Of a stretch of 5,095 bases of DNA, positions 1 to 5,095 are shown piece by piece. Origin of the DNA: an uncultured Shinella sp. (GTDB lineage Bacteria; Pseudomonadota; Alphaproteobacteria; Rhizobiales; Rhizobiaceae). The stretch is taken from contig CAMLOC010000325.1 in NCBI GenBank assembly GCA_946481465.1, positions 1-5,095 on the forward strand. The letters run 5' to 3'. A program made the position numbers and the translations under genes. Position 1 is the stretch's first letter; every line of letters starts with the position of its first letter. The notes beneath the pieces are model-generated. The model had not been told where the DNA came from, did not search any database, and was given only the letters and a program-made list of their open reading frames with translations.

Positions 1-726
1 CATCCACAGCGAACCGCGGACGGGCTCGACGGTCGCCGGTGCGCGCTTACCCTGCGCCGCGACGTAGAGGGTTTCGCCGATGGCGAACATGGCGACGGCG
101 AGCGTCGTCACCTCGATGCCGTCGAGCAGGTCCGGAATGCCGAAGGACAGTCGCGCCTGGCCGGTCTGCTGGTCGATGCCGATGACGGCAAGGCCGAGGC
201 CGACGAAGAGGGCGGTGAGGCCGCGCAGCGTCGAATCGCCGAAGGCCGCCGAGACGGTGACGAAGGCGAGCACCATCAGCGCGAAATATTCGCGCGGGCC
301 GAAGGAGAGCGCGAACTTGACCACGAAGGGCGCGATGAAGGCGAGACAGAGCGTGGCGATGAGGCCGGCGACGAAGGAACCGATCGCGGCCGTCGCGAGC
401 GCCGGCCCGCCGCGGCCGGCCCGGGCCATCTTGTTGCCCTCGAGCGCGGTGACGACGGAGGCGCTCTCGCCCGGCGTGTTGAGCAGGATCGAGGTGGTCG
501 AGCCGCCATACATGCCGCCGTAATAGATGCCGGCGAACATGATGAGGGAACCGGCCGGATCGAGCTTGTAGGTGACGGGCAAAAGCAGCGCCACCGTCAG
601 GGCCGGGCCGATGCCGGGCAGGACGCCGACGGCGGTGCCGAGCGTCACGCCGATCAAGGCATAGAGCAGGTTCATCGGCTGGGCGGCGATAGAGATGCCC
701 TGCAGCAGGAATTCGAATGTACCCAT
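1..726 (-). CDS. tctA: TctA, large permease subunit of tripartite tricarboxylate transporter (partial, N-terminal half)
   Basis: This is the large multi-spanning inner-membrane subunit of a TTT carrier, which imports carboxylates delivered by TctC using an ion gradient. The visible 242 residues start [10 protein letters not shown] and run off the left edge; the family is usually about 500 residues, so roughly half is present. Family hallmarks are the glycine/proline-rich stretch [11 protein letters not shown] at 34-44 and the block [14 protein letters not shown] followed by NTPGES at 68-89. Hydrophobic segments lie near residues 20-50, 60-72, 110-135, 147-160 and 170-184. The ATG at 726 is chosen because GAGGG (738-734) lies 7 bases upstream, overlapping the tctB TGA; only 10 bases separate the two genes, so it is translated as the third gene of tctCBA. 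Substrate cannot be read from this subunit; TTT carriers handle citrate but also many other carboxylates. Identification is very secure. Confidence 0.96.
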   Translation of the reverse strand, partial: MGTFEFLLQGISIAAQPMNLLYALIGVTLGTAVGVLPGIGPALTVALLLPVTYKLDPAGSLIMFAGIYYGGMYGGSTTSILLNTPGESASVVTALEGNKMARAGRGGPALATAAIGSFVAGLIATLCLAFIAPFVVKFALSFGPREYFALMVLAFVTVSAAFGDSTLRGLTALFVGLGLAVIGIDQQTGQARLSFGIPDLLDGIEVTTLAVAMFAIGETLYVAAQGKRAPATVEPVRGSLWM

Positions 727-736
727 CGGACGTCCC

Positions 737-1225
737 TCAGAAGAACAGGTGTTCCAGCGGCCCGGCGGGCAGCGAAAGCTGCAGGAAGCGGCCGAAGATG
801 ATGAAGACGACGAAGCTGAAGGCGATGCCGATTGGCAGCGAGATCCACAGCTTGCGCCGGCCGAAGCCGAAGGCGGTCAGCGCGAAGAGCACGCCTGTCG
901 CGATCGAGAAGCCCGCGGTCTTCAGGAGCAGCATCTGCCCGGCAAGGCCGGCGACGATGAAGACGACCGGCTTGACCTCGATCGGCTCGCGCTCCGGGAA
1001 GTCGCCGCGCCAGGCCTCGAACGCCGTCCAGACGGCGAGCAGCGCAAGGCCGATGGCGACGACATGCGGCACGGTGGCGGGGCCGATGCGGGAATAGTTG
1101 CTCATCTCCGCAAGGCGCCCGGCATCCCACCAGATCACGGCGGCGACGACGAAGAGGACGGGTGCGATGACCAGCGCCGCCCGGTCGGGGCGGCGCCTTT
1201 CACTGGAGGCGTGGACCATGCTCAT
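737..1225 (-). CDS. tctB: TctB, small membrane subunit of tripartite tricarboxylate transporter
   Basis: This 162-residue protein is the small, poorly conserved membrane subunit of the TTT carrier (TctB/DUF1468 family), acting with TctA in the inner membrane. Hydrophobic segments are visible at about 16-33, 51-69, 84-101, 104-121 and 126-147. The motif RIGPATVP at 46-53 after the first segment, and the terminal [11 protein letters not shown], are typical of the family, as is the length of 150-170 residues. The ATG at 1225 overlaps the tctC stop in an ATGA arrangement (TGA at 1224-1222), which implies translational coupling to tctC. A second in-frame ATG lies two codons on (1219), so the exact start could be either, but the coupled one is preferred. 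Assignment rests on hydropathy, motif and position between tctC and tctA. Confidence 0.93.
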   Translation of the reverse strand: MSMVHASSERRRPDRAALVIAPVLFVVAAVIWWDAGRLAEMSNYSRIGPATVPHVVAIGLALLAVWTAFEAWRGDFPEREPIEVKPVVFIVAGLAGQMLLLKTAGFSIATGVLFALTAFGFGRRKLWISLPIGIAFSFVVFIIFGRFLQLSLPAGPLEHLFF

Positions 1226-2166
1226 TTGACGAGCCCGATGTCCTTGAGGATGCTTTCCGTCGCCGCGATATCCTTGTCGAGCTGCGCCTTGAAGGCATCG
1301 CCGGCAAGATAGGTGTTCTGCCAGCCCTTGGTCTTCAGGGTTTCCTTCCAGGCGTCGGAGTTCGCGACCTTCGCGATATCGGTGTCGATGGCCGCGACCT
1401 GCTCGGCCGACAGGCCGGGGGCGGCGGCGATCATGCGCCAGTTCTCGACGACGACGTCGAGGCCGCCTTCCTTGATGGTCGGGGCATCGATGCCTTCGAT
1501 GCGCTCGGCGCTGGAGATGGCGATCAGGCGCAGCGTGCCGGCCTTTACCTGGGCCTCGAACTCGCCGTAGCCGGAAATGCCCGCCGTCACCTGGTTGCCG
1601 AGGATGGCGGCAAGCGCCTCGCCGCCGCCGGAATAGGCGATGTAGTTGATCTTCGTCGGATCGACACCGGCGGCCTTGGCGATCAGGCCCGCCGTGATGT
1701 GGTCCGTGCCGCCGGCCGAGCCGCCGGCCCAGGACACCGCGCCCGGATCGTCCTTCAGCGCCTTGACGAGATCGTCCATCGTCTGGATCGGCGAAGCGGC
1801 CGGAACGACGATCGCTTCATACTCGCCGGTCAGGCGCGCGATGGGCGTCACGTCCTTCAGCGTGACCGGCGACTGGTTGGTGAGGATCGCGCCGACCATG
1901 ACGTAACCGCCGACGATGAGGGCGTTGGGGTTGCCGCTGTTCTGGCCGGCGAACTGGGCAAGGCCGATCGTGCCGCCGGCGCCCGGAACGTTCACCACCT
2001 GCACGCTGCCGGCGATCTTCTCGTCCTGCAGCACGGTCTGCAGCGAACGGGCCGTCTGGTCCCAGCCGCCGCCCGGGCCGGCCGGAGCGATGATCGAATA
2101 ATCGGCGGCAAACGCCGGAAGCGCCATGGCGCCGGCGATGAGGGATGCCAGGAAGAAGTGTTTCAA
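1222..2166 (-). CDS. tctC: TctC, periplasmic tricarboxylate-binding protein (Bug family)
   Basis: This is the secreted substrate-binding subunit of the TTT carrier, which captures a carboxylate in the periplasm and hands it to TctA/TctB. From a TTG at 2166 it is 314 residues, the usual family length. Residues 1-20 form a signal peptide ([10 protein letters not shown]...ALPAFA) with cleavage expected before ADYSI. The Bug-family binding loop [13 protein letters not shown] is at 28-40 and the second loop [10 protein letters not shown] at 148-157. The TTG is chosen because GGAGGA (2179-2174) sits 7 bases before it and the signal peptide begins at once. Two longer in-frame starts exist: ATG at 2202, with only a weak site, and GTG at 2268, which has its own strong GGGAGGAG. 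The latter would add 34 residues including an arginine run (RSRRRR) ahead of the signal peptide. First gene of tctCBA; its stop overlaps the tctB start. Ligand unknown; citrate-like acids are the default guess. Confidence 0.95.
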   Translation of the reverse strand: MKHFFLASLIAGAMALPAFAADYSIIAPAGPGGGWDQTARSLQTVLQDEKIAGSVQVVNVPGAGGTIGLAQFAGQNSGNPNALIVGGYVMVGAILTNQSPVTLKDVTPIARLTGEYEAIVVPAASPIQTMDDLVKALKDDPGAVSWAGGSAGGTDHITAGLIAKAAGVDPTKINYIAYSGGGEALAAILGNQVTAGISGYGEFEAQVKAGTLRLIAISSAERIEGIDAPTIKEGGLDVVVENWRMIAAAPGLSAEQVAAIDTDIAKVANSDAWKETLKTKGWQNTYLAGDAFKAQLDKDIAATESILKDIGLVK

Positions 2167-2173
2167 GAGTGTG

Positions 2174-2179
2174 TCCTCC
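2174..2179 (-). promoter_or_regulatory. Ribosome-binding site deciding the tctC TTG start
   Basis: On the minus strand GGAGGA is followed by seven bases (CACACTC) and then TTG AAA CAC. This near-perfect site supports TTG at 2166 over the upstream ATG at 2202, which has only a weak AGAAG-like match. The product then begins with a normal Lys-containing signal peptide. Confidence 0.75.
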
Positions 2180-2239
2180 GTCAGGCGCGGCTTGGCGCGC
2201 ATCGTTGCTTCTGGCGGGAGGATGGACGGCCGGCGGCGG

Positions 2240-2257
2240 CGCGAACGATGGTTCGCG
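2240..2257. repeat. Perfect 7-bp inverted repeat in the tctC leader
   Basis: CGCGAAC (2240-2246) and GTTCGCG (2251-2257) are exact reverse complements around a four-base centre, GATG. As RNA on the minus strand it would form a stable tetraloop hairpin; as DNA it could be a dimer-binding site. No T-run follows on either strand, so it is not an intrinsic terminator. It lies between the two candidate tctC ribosome-binding sites. Confidence 0.5.
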
Positions 2258-2277
2258 GGCGCGGTCACGGCAGAATT

Positions 2278-2285
2278 CTCCTCCC
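2278..2285 (-). promoter_or_regulatory. Second strong ribosome-binding site, in frame with tctC via GTG at 2268
   Basis: On the minus strand GGGAGGAG is followed nine bases later by GTG (2268-2266), which opens a frame running without a stop into tctC. It is as good a match to the 16S rRNA tail as the site at 2174-2179. Whether ribosomes use it is unknown. It could make a longer TctC, act as a standby or leader-translation site, or be chance in a purine-rich leader. Confidence 0.4.
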
Positions 2286-2292
2286 GGTCTTC

Positions 2293-2310
2293 CGTCCGCC
2301 TCCACGGACG
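2293..2310. repeat. Perfect 6-bp inverted repeat with GGAGG in the loop
   Basis: CGTCCG (2293-2298) and CGGACG (2305-2310) are exact reverse complements. On the minus strand the six-base loop reads TGGAGG, presenting a Shine-Dalgarno-like core in single-stranded form, but no start codon follows at a useful distance. Function unknown; no T-run follows, so it does not look like a terminator for the upstream gene. Confidence 0.4.
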
Positions 2311-2338
2311 ATGAAGAGCCCAAAGGCACCACAGGAAG

Positions 2339-2367
2339 CTGACATCTACCTGACATGGCCCTGAGAG
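2339..2367. promoter_or_regulatory. Tandem direct repeat of 11-base period, candidate response-regulator operator
   Basis: CTGACAT occurs at 2339-2345 and again at 2350-2356, separated by four bases (CTAC). A degenerate third copy, CTGAGAG (5 of 7), follows at exactly the next 11-base step, 2361-2367. Seven-base direct repeats spaced by four bases are the known geometry of OmpR/PhoB-family binding sites, where two regulator molecules bind head to tail on one face of the helix. TctD, encoded in this window, belongs to that family. The half-site also differs from the PhoB consensus CTGTCAT by one base, so a Pho box is the main alternative. It sits about 170 bases upstream of the tctC TTG, just beyond the stop of the upstream gene. 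Confidence 0.5.
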
Positions 2368-2370
2368 GCG

Positions 2371-3438
2371 CTACTGCGTGCGCAGGACCTCGTTCCAGCG
2401 GGCGATCAGCCGGGCCCGCTTCACCTGGTCGAGATAGACCATGAGGCCCGGGCTCACCGGCACGGGCTTCAGTTGCGCGCCGAGCAGCGCGCTCATCGTG
2501 CGCGCCGTGTTCGTGCCCGATACCTCGGGGCTGACGGCGGCGATCTGCAGTTCGCGGGCCATGATCGTCTGGCCCTCCTTCGACATGAAGAAGGCGAGGT
2601 AGCGCCGGCCGAGCTCGGGAGAGGCGGCGGCCTGCGGCACGAGGCCGATGCGCGACATGACGACGGTATAGTCCTTCGGCAGCACGATGCCGACATCGGG
2701 ATGGCGCGAGGCCCAGTCCGCCGCATAGGAGCCGAGGATATTGTAGCCGAGCACGAAGCGCCCGTCGGCGACGCGCTCCAGGATGGCCGAGCTGGTGGAA
2801 TAGAGCTTCACCCCCGCCGCCCCCATGGCCTGGATCACCGTCCAGATATCGCCGAACTGCTCCTGGTCGCGCGCCATGAAGAGGAAGCCAACGCCGGAGC
2901 GCTCGATGTCGTAGGTGCCGATGCGGCCATAGACCGCCTCGCCCTGCCGCTTGAGGTAATCGACGAATTCGGCGCGCGAGGCCGGCGGCTTCCCGTCCTT
3001 GAAGCTCGGCTTGTGATAGACGAAGACGGCGGGCTCGAAGGTCAGCGCATAGGCGGTGTTGCGCCAGTTGGCCCAGGCCGGCCAGCGGTCGCTCATCGGC
3101 AGGTCGCTGCGCTGGGCGTAGCCGTCATTGCTGAGCTTGACCTGGAGGTCCATCGCCGAGGAGAAGGCGAAATCAGCCGTCTTCTCCCCCGCATCCGTCT
3201 CGCGCACGATGCGGTCGTAGACCTCGCCGGTCAGCATCTCGTCATAGCGCAGTGCCACATCCGGATTGGCCTGCTGGAAACCCTCGATCATCGGCCGGGC
3301 GAGCGGTTCGTCCAGCGAGGAATAGACGACGAGCACCGGCGCGTCCGCATCGCCGTTGCGGGCCGGGAAGAAGGCCGGCTCGGAAAATGCGGGCAGGGGC
3401 GCCGCCAGGAGCGCGAGAAGCATGAGGACAAGACGCAT
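2371..3438 (-). CDS. Orphan ABC-type periplasmic solute-binding protein (AfuA/Fe3+-type fold)
   Basis: From ATG at 3438 this is 355 residues. Residues 1-19 (MRLVLMLLALLAAPLPAFS) form a signal peptide, so it acts in the periplasm. The mature part looks like the iron/sugar-phosphate class of type II binding proteins (COG1840-like): VLVVYSSLDEPLARPMIEGF near 35-54, ADFAFSSAMDL near 88-98, TFEPAVFVYHK at 133-143, LGYNILGSYA at 230-239 and YLAFFMSKEGQTIM at 280-293. The adjacent tyrosine pair that binds ferric iron in FbpA-type proteins is not seen, so iron is unlikely. No ABC permease or ATPase gene is beside it. It is divergent from tctDE and precedes tctCBA, so it may present ligand to TctE or serve an ABC transporter elsewhere. 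The ATG has AAGG about seven bases upstream; a GTG at 3471 would add 11 residues before the signal peptide and is less likely. Ligand not identifiable. Confidence 0.88.
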   Translation of the reverse strand: MRLVLMLLALLAAPLPAFSEPAFFPARNGDADAPVLVVYSSLDEPLARPMIEGFQQANPDVALRYDEMLTGEVYDRIVRETDAGEKTADFAFSSAMDLQVKLSNDGYAQRSDLPMSDRWPAWANWRNTAYALTFEPAVFVYHKPSFKDGKPPASRAEFVDYLKRQGEAVYGRIGTYDIERSGVGFLFMARDQEQFGDIWTVIQAMGAAGVKLYSTSSAILERVADGRFVLGYNILGSYAADWASRHPDVGIVLPKDYTVVMSRIGLVPQAAASPELGRRYLAFFMSKEGQTIMARELQIAAVSPEVSGTNTARTMSALLGAQLKPVPVSPGLMVYLDQVKRARLIARWNEVLRTQ

Positions 3439-3481
3439 GGCGCGACCTTGCCAAAGCGCGAGGCCGTTCACAAGTGCGCCG

Positions 3482-3504
3482 CCCGCCGTTAAGTTCGCGG
3501 CGGG
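3482..3504 (+). promoter_or_regulatory. 7-bp GC hairpin overlapping the tctD ribosome-binding site
   Basis: CCCGCCG (3482-3488) and CGGCGGG (3498-3504) are exact reverse complements around a nine-base loop, TTAAGTTCG. The last two stem bases are the first two of the tctD Shine-Dalgarno GGAGG (3503-3507). If the transcript starts at or before 3482, the stem would partly hide the ribosome-binding site; as DNA, it could be an operator. Confidence 0.4.
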
Positions 3505-3507
3505 AGG
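3503..3507 (+). promoter_or_regulatory. Ribosome-binding site deciding the tctD GTG start
   Basis: GGAGG lies nine bases before GTG at 3517. The GTG opens exactly at the conserved MRILLVEDNE start of the receiver domain, which settles the start despite the absence of ATG. Confidence 0.8.
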
Positions 3508-3516
3508 ACGAGAGAC

Positions 3517-4191
3517 GTGCGCATTCTACTGGTCGAGGACAACGAAGCCCTGGCGGACGGCCTGTTCGCCATCCTGAAGGGCACGGGACATGCGGTGGAC
3601 GTGGTGCGCGACGGCACTTCCGCCGATGCCGCCATCGCGTCGGAAAGCTTCGACCTCGTCATCCTCGACCTGACGCTGCCGGAAATGGACGGCCTCGACG
3701 TGCTGCGCGCCATGCGCGCGCGCCGCAGCAAGGCGGCCGTCCTGATCCTGACGGCCCGCGGTGCGCCGGAGGAGCGGGTGCGCGGCCTCGATCTCGGCGC
3801 CGACGACTACATGATCAAACCCTTCGACATCTCGGAATTCGAGGCGCGCGTGCGCATGCTGCTGCGCCGGCAGGCGGGGCTGCGCTCGGCGGCCATCGCC
3901 TTCGGCGACGTCGTGCTCGACCTCAATTCGCGCAGCTTCTCGGCCGCCGGCGTGCCGCTCGACATTCCCGCCCGCGAAGTCGGCCTGCTCGAAATCCTCT
4001 TCATGCGCGCGGGGAAGGTGGTCGCCAAGGAAGCGATCATGCAATCGCTCGCCGCCTTCGACGACGACCTCTCGGCCAATGCCATCGAGCAATATGTCAG
4101 CCGGCTCCGCAAGCGGCTGGCGCCGCACGGGCTGACCGTGCGCACCGCCCGCGGCATCGGCTACTATCTCGACAAGGCGCCCGCCGCTTGA
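3517..4191 (+). CDS. tctD: TctD, OmpR/PhoB-family response regulator
   Basis: This 224-residue cytoplasmic regulator is phosphorylated by its partner kinase and then binds DNA to control transport genes. The receiver domain fills about 1-118: the acidic pair E7/D8, phospho-acceptor D51 (in VILDLTLPEMDG), switch residue T79 and K101 (in KPF) are all present, so it should be phosphorylation-competent. The winged-helix DNA-binding domain spans about 126-218, with the recognition helix near 186-201 (SANAIEQYVSRLRKRL) and the wing hairpin VRTARGIGYYL at 208-218. Length is normal for the family. The start is GTG with GGAGG nine bases upstream. Its TGA overlaps the tctE TTG. The tctD name rests on the TctE-like kinase beside it and on divergent tctCBA; the domain type itself is certain. 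Likely target is the tandem repeat upstream of tctC. Confidence 0.93.
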   Translation: MRILLVEDNEALADGLFAILKGTGHAVDVVRDGTSADAAIASESFDLVILDLTLPEMDGLDVLRAMRARRSKAAVLILTARGAPEERVRGLDLGADDYMIKPFDISEFEARVRMLLRRQAGLRSAAIAFGDVVLDLNSRSFSAAGVPLDIPAREVGLLEILFMRAGKVVAKEAIMQSLAAFDDDLSANAIEQYVSRLRKRLAPHGLTVRTARGIGYYLDKAPAA

Positions 4192-5095
4192 CGCTCCTTC
4201 CCGCCTCCTCGCTGCGCCGCCGCCTGCTTGCCTGGCTGCTCGTCTCGACGGCGGTGATCGGCATCGTCGCCCTCGTCGACACCTACAACGAGGCCGTCAA
4301 GACGGCGAACGAGGTCTCCGACCGGGTGCTGGCCGGGTCCGCGCTGGCGATCGCCGAGCGCGTCGTGGTGACGGAGAACGGCACGCTCGAAGTGGACATT
4401 CCCTATGTCGCGCTGGAAATGCTGACCTCGGCCGCGCAGGACCGCGTCTTCTACCGCGTCGACGGGCCGCCCGGCCGGTTCATCACCGGCTACCAGACCC
4501 TGCCGACCATCGCGGAGACGGCCGGCCGGTCGATCGGCTTTGCCGACGCGACCTTCCGCGGCGAACCGATCCGCATCGCCGTGCTGCAGCGTTCGGCGTC
4601 GACCGGCGTCAATTCCGTGCCCTTCGCCGTCACCGTCGCAGAGACGACCATCGCCCGCCGCCAGTTGACCGAAACGATCCTGCTGCGCTCGGCGCTGCGC
4701 CTGGCCATGATGATCGCCGGCGCCGCCCTCATCGTCTGGATCGCCGTCACCGTGTCGCTCCGCCCGCTCTACAGGCTCAGCGACGCCATCGCCGAGCGCA
4801 GCCCGAACGACCTGCACCCGATCGAGCAGCGCGTGCCGAGCGAGGTGCAGGGGCTCGTCGATACGGTCAATTCCTTCATGGTGCGCCTGCAATCGGCGCT
4901 CGATGCGCTTCGGCACTTTTCCGGCAATGCCAGCCACCAGATCCGCACGCCGCTCGCCATCATCCGCACCCAGCTCGCATTGGCCAGCCGTGCCGCCACG
5001 TTGGAGGAGGCGCAGGAAGCGGCCCGCAAGGGCGATGCGGCCGTTGCCCATGCCGAGCGCATCCTCGCCCAGCTCCTGCTGATGGCCAAGATCGA
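4188..5095 (+). CDS. tctE: TctE, sensor histidine kinase (partial, N-terminal 302 residues)
   Basis: This inner-membrane kinase should sense an extracytoplasmic carboxylate and phosphorylate TctD. The frame is open to the right window edge, so the ATP-binding catalytic domain is not visible (family about 450-480 residues). Order seen: short cytoplasmic arginine-rich start; membrane helix at about 13-30; periplasmic domain at about 31-169, resembling the TctE-type N-terminal sensor domain and ending VTVAETTIARRQL; second helix at about 170-189; HAMP linker beginning SLRPLYRLSDAI at 190-201; and H-box ASHQIRTPLA with phospho-acceptor His250. The start is TTG at 4188, overlapping the tctD stop as TTGA, with a weak AAGG ten bases upstream; this predicts translational coupling. 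No ATG lies nearby, and the TTG gives a normal short N-terminus. Histidine kinase is certain, TctE subfamily likely. Confidence 0.92.
   Translation, partial: MTLLPASSLRRRLLAWLLVSTAVIGIVALVDTYNEAVKTANEVSDRVLAGSALAIAERVVVTENGTLEVDIPYVALEMLTSAAQDRVFYRVDGPPGRFITGYQTLPTIAETAGRSIGFADATFRGEPIRIAVLQRSASTGVNSVPFAVTVAETTIARRQLTETILLRSALRLAMMIAGAALIVWIAVTVSLRPLYRLSDAIAERSPNDLHPIEQRVPSEVQGLVDTVNSFMVRLQSALDALRHFSGNASHQIRTPLAIIRTQLALASRAATLEEAQEAARKGDAAVAHAERILAQLLLMAKI

Larger units (their letters stand above)
2167..2370 (-). promoter_or_regulatory. 204-base non-coding gap and leader upstream of tctC
   Basis: This gap lies between the stop of the solute-binding protein gene and the preferred tctC start, both on the minus strand. 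It is long for an alphaproteobacterial operon, so tctCBA probably has its own promoter here. Reading in the direction of transcription it holds tandem 11-base-period repeats (2367-2339), an inverted repeat at 2310-2293, a strong Shine-Dalgarno with GTG start (2285-2266), an inverted repeat at 2257-2240, an anti-Shine-Dalgarno segment (2222-2215), and the Shine-Dalgarno used for the TTG start (2179-2174). I see no convincing -35/-10 pair: CTTCCT (2341-2336) followed after 17 bases by TTCATC (2318-2313) is only a weak match. There is no T-run after any stem, so no intrinsic terminator is evident for the upstream gene. Confidence 0.6.
3439..3516. promoter_or_regulatory. 78-base divergent promoter region between the solute-binding protein gene and tctD
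   Basis: Both divergent genes must be expressed from this short gap or from sequence inside the neighbouring genes. The only recognisable promoter-like element is CTTGCC at 3447-3452 on the plus strand, 5 of 6 to the rhizobial -35 CTTGAC, but no good -10 follows at 17-18 bases. No copy of the CTGACAT repeat found before tctC is present here. The right end holds a GC-rich hairpin and the tctD ribosome-binding site. Confidence 0.5.

Noticed and set aside
695..1312. Plus-strand open frame of 205 codons antisense to tctB
   Set aside because: It is highly charged and low in complexity, and tctB on the minus strand has correct hydropathy, motifs and operon overlaps.
2293..2310. Intrinsic terminator for the solute-binding protein gene
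   Set aside because: The stem is only 6 bp and is not followed by a T-run on the minus strand, nor is the stem at 2240-2257. Readthrough into tctCBA remains possible.
1699..2364. Plus-strand open frame of 221 codons antisense to tctC and its leader
   Set aside because: It has low-complexity Arg/Gly/Ala composition, no domain and no good ribosome-binding site, and tctC on the other strand is unmistakable.
2473..3492. Long plus-strand open frame of 339 codons
   Set aside because: It lies antisense to the solute-binding protein gene, which has a signal peptide and family motifs. The antisense product is rich in R, G, A, D and H with no recognisable domain, as expected of a high-GC shadow.
3439..3516. 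A clear sigma-70 promoter pair in the divergent gap
   Set aside because: CTTGCC at 3447-3452 resembles a -35 element, but the bases at the -10 distance (ACAAGT/CAAGTG) do not resemble CTATAT or TATAAT, so no promoter is called.
4164..5051. Minus-strand open frame of 295 codons antisense to tctE
   Set aside because: The plus strand encodes a histidine kinase with TM helices, HAMP and an H-box in order; the minus product is a compositional shadow.
1..5095. Mobile elements, tRNA/rRNA genes, CRISPR arrays, pseudogenes
   Set aside because: None were seen. All six genes have intact frames with uniform codon use, and the repeats found are short and confined to intergenic regulatory stretches.

Overview
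The window reads as chromosomal or replicon DNA from a high-GC alphaproteobacterium, most likely of the order Hyphomicrobiales/Rhizobiales (Rhizobium, Ensifer, Agrobacterium or Shinella type). I base this on strong G/C preference at third codon positions, frequent GTG/TTG starts, and the protein sequences; the genus cannot be fixed by reading alone.

Layout. Two divergent gene blocks meet at a 78-base gap (3439-3516). Leftward (minus strand, right to left) lie a periplasmic ABC-type solute-binding protein (3438-2371), a 204-base gap (2370-2167), then tctC (2166-1222), tctB (1225-737) and tctA (726-1, cut by the window edge). Together tctCBA encode a tripartite tricarboxylate transporter (TTT): a secreted binding protein, a small membrane subunit and a large permease. 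Rightward (plus strand) lie tctD (3517-4191), an OmpR/PhoB-type response regulator, and tctE (4188-5095, cut by the window edge), its sensor histidine kinase.

How the parts fit. TctE probably senses a carboxylate in the periplasm and phosphorylates TctD at Asp51; TctD then controls tctCBA. The solute-binding protein has no ABC permease or ATPase beside it. It sits exactly between the two-component system and the transporter, so it may be a ligand-presenting co-sensor rather than a transport part. 

The most interesting non-coding region is the gap before tctC. It starts with a tandem direct repeat of 11-base period (2339-2367), the geometry expected of an OmpR/PhoB-family operator. It also carries two perfect inverted repeats, and two good ribosome-binding sites each followed by an in-frame non-ATG start for tctC. 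Between those two sites is a segment complementary to both. The tctD leader has a perfect 7-bp GC hairpin that overlaps its ribosome-binding site. No RNA genes, mobile elements, CRISPR arrays or convincing intrinsic terminators were seen. The general system (TctCBA plus TctDE) is known; the orphan binding protein and the leader architecture are the parts worth a second look.
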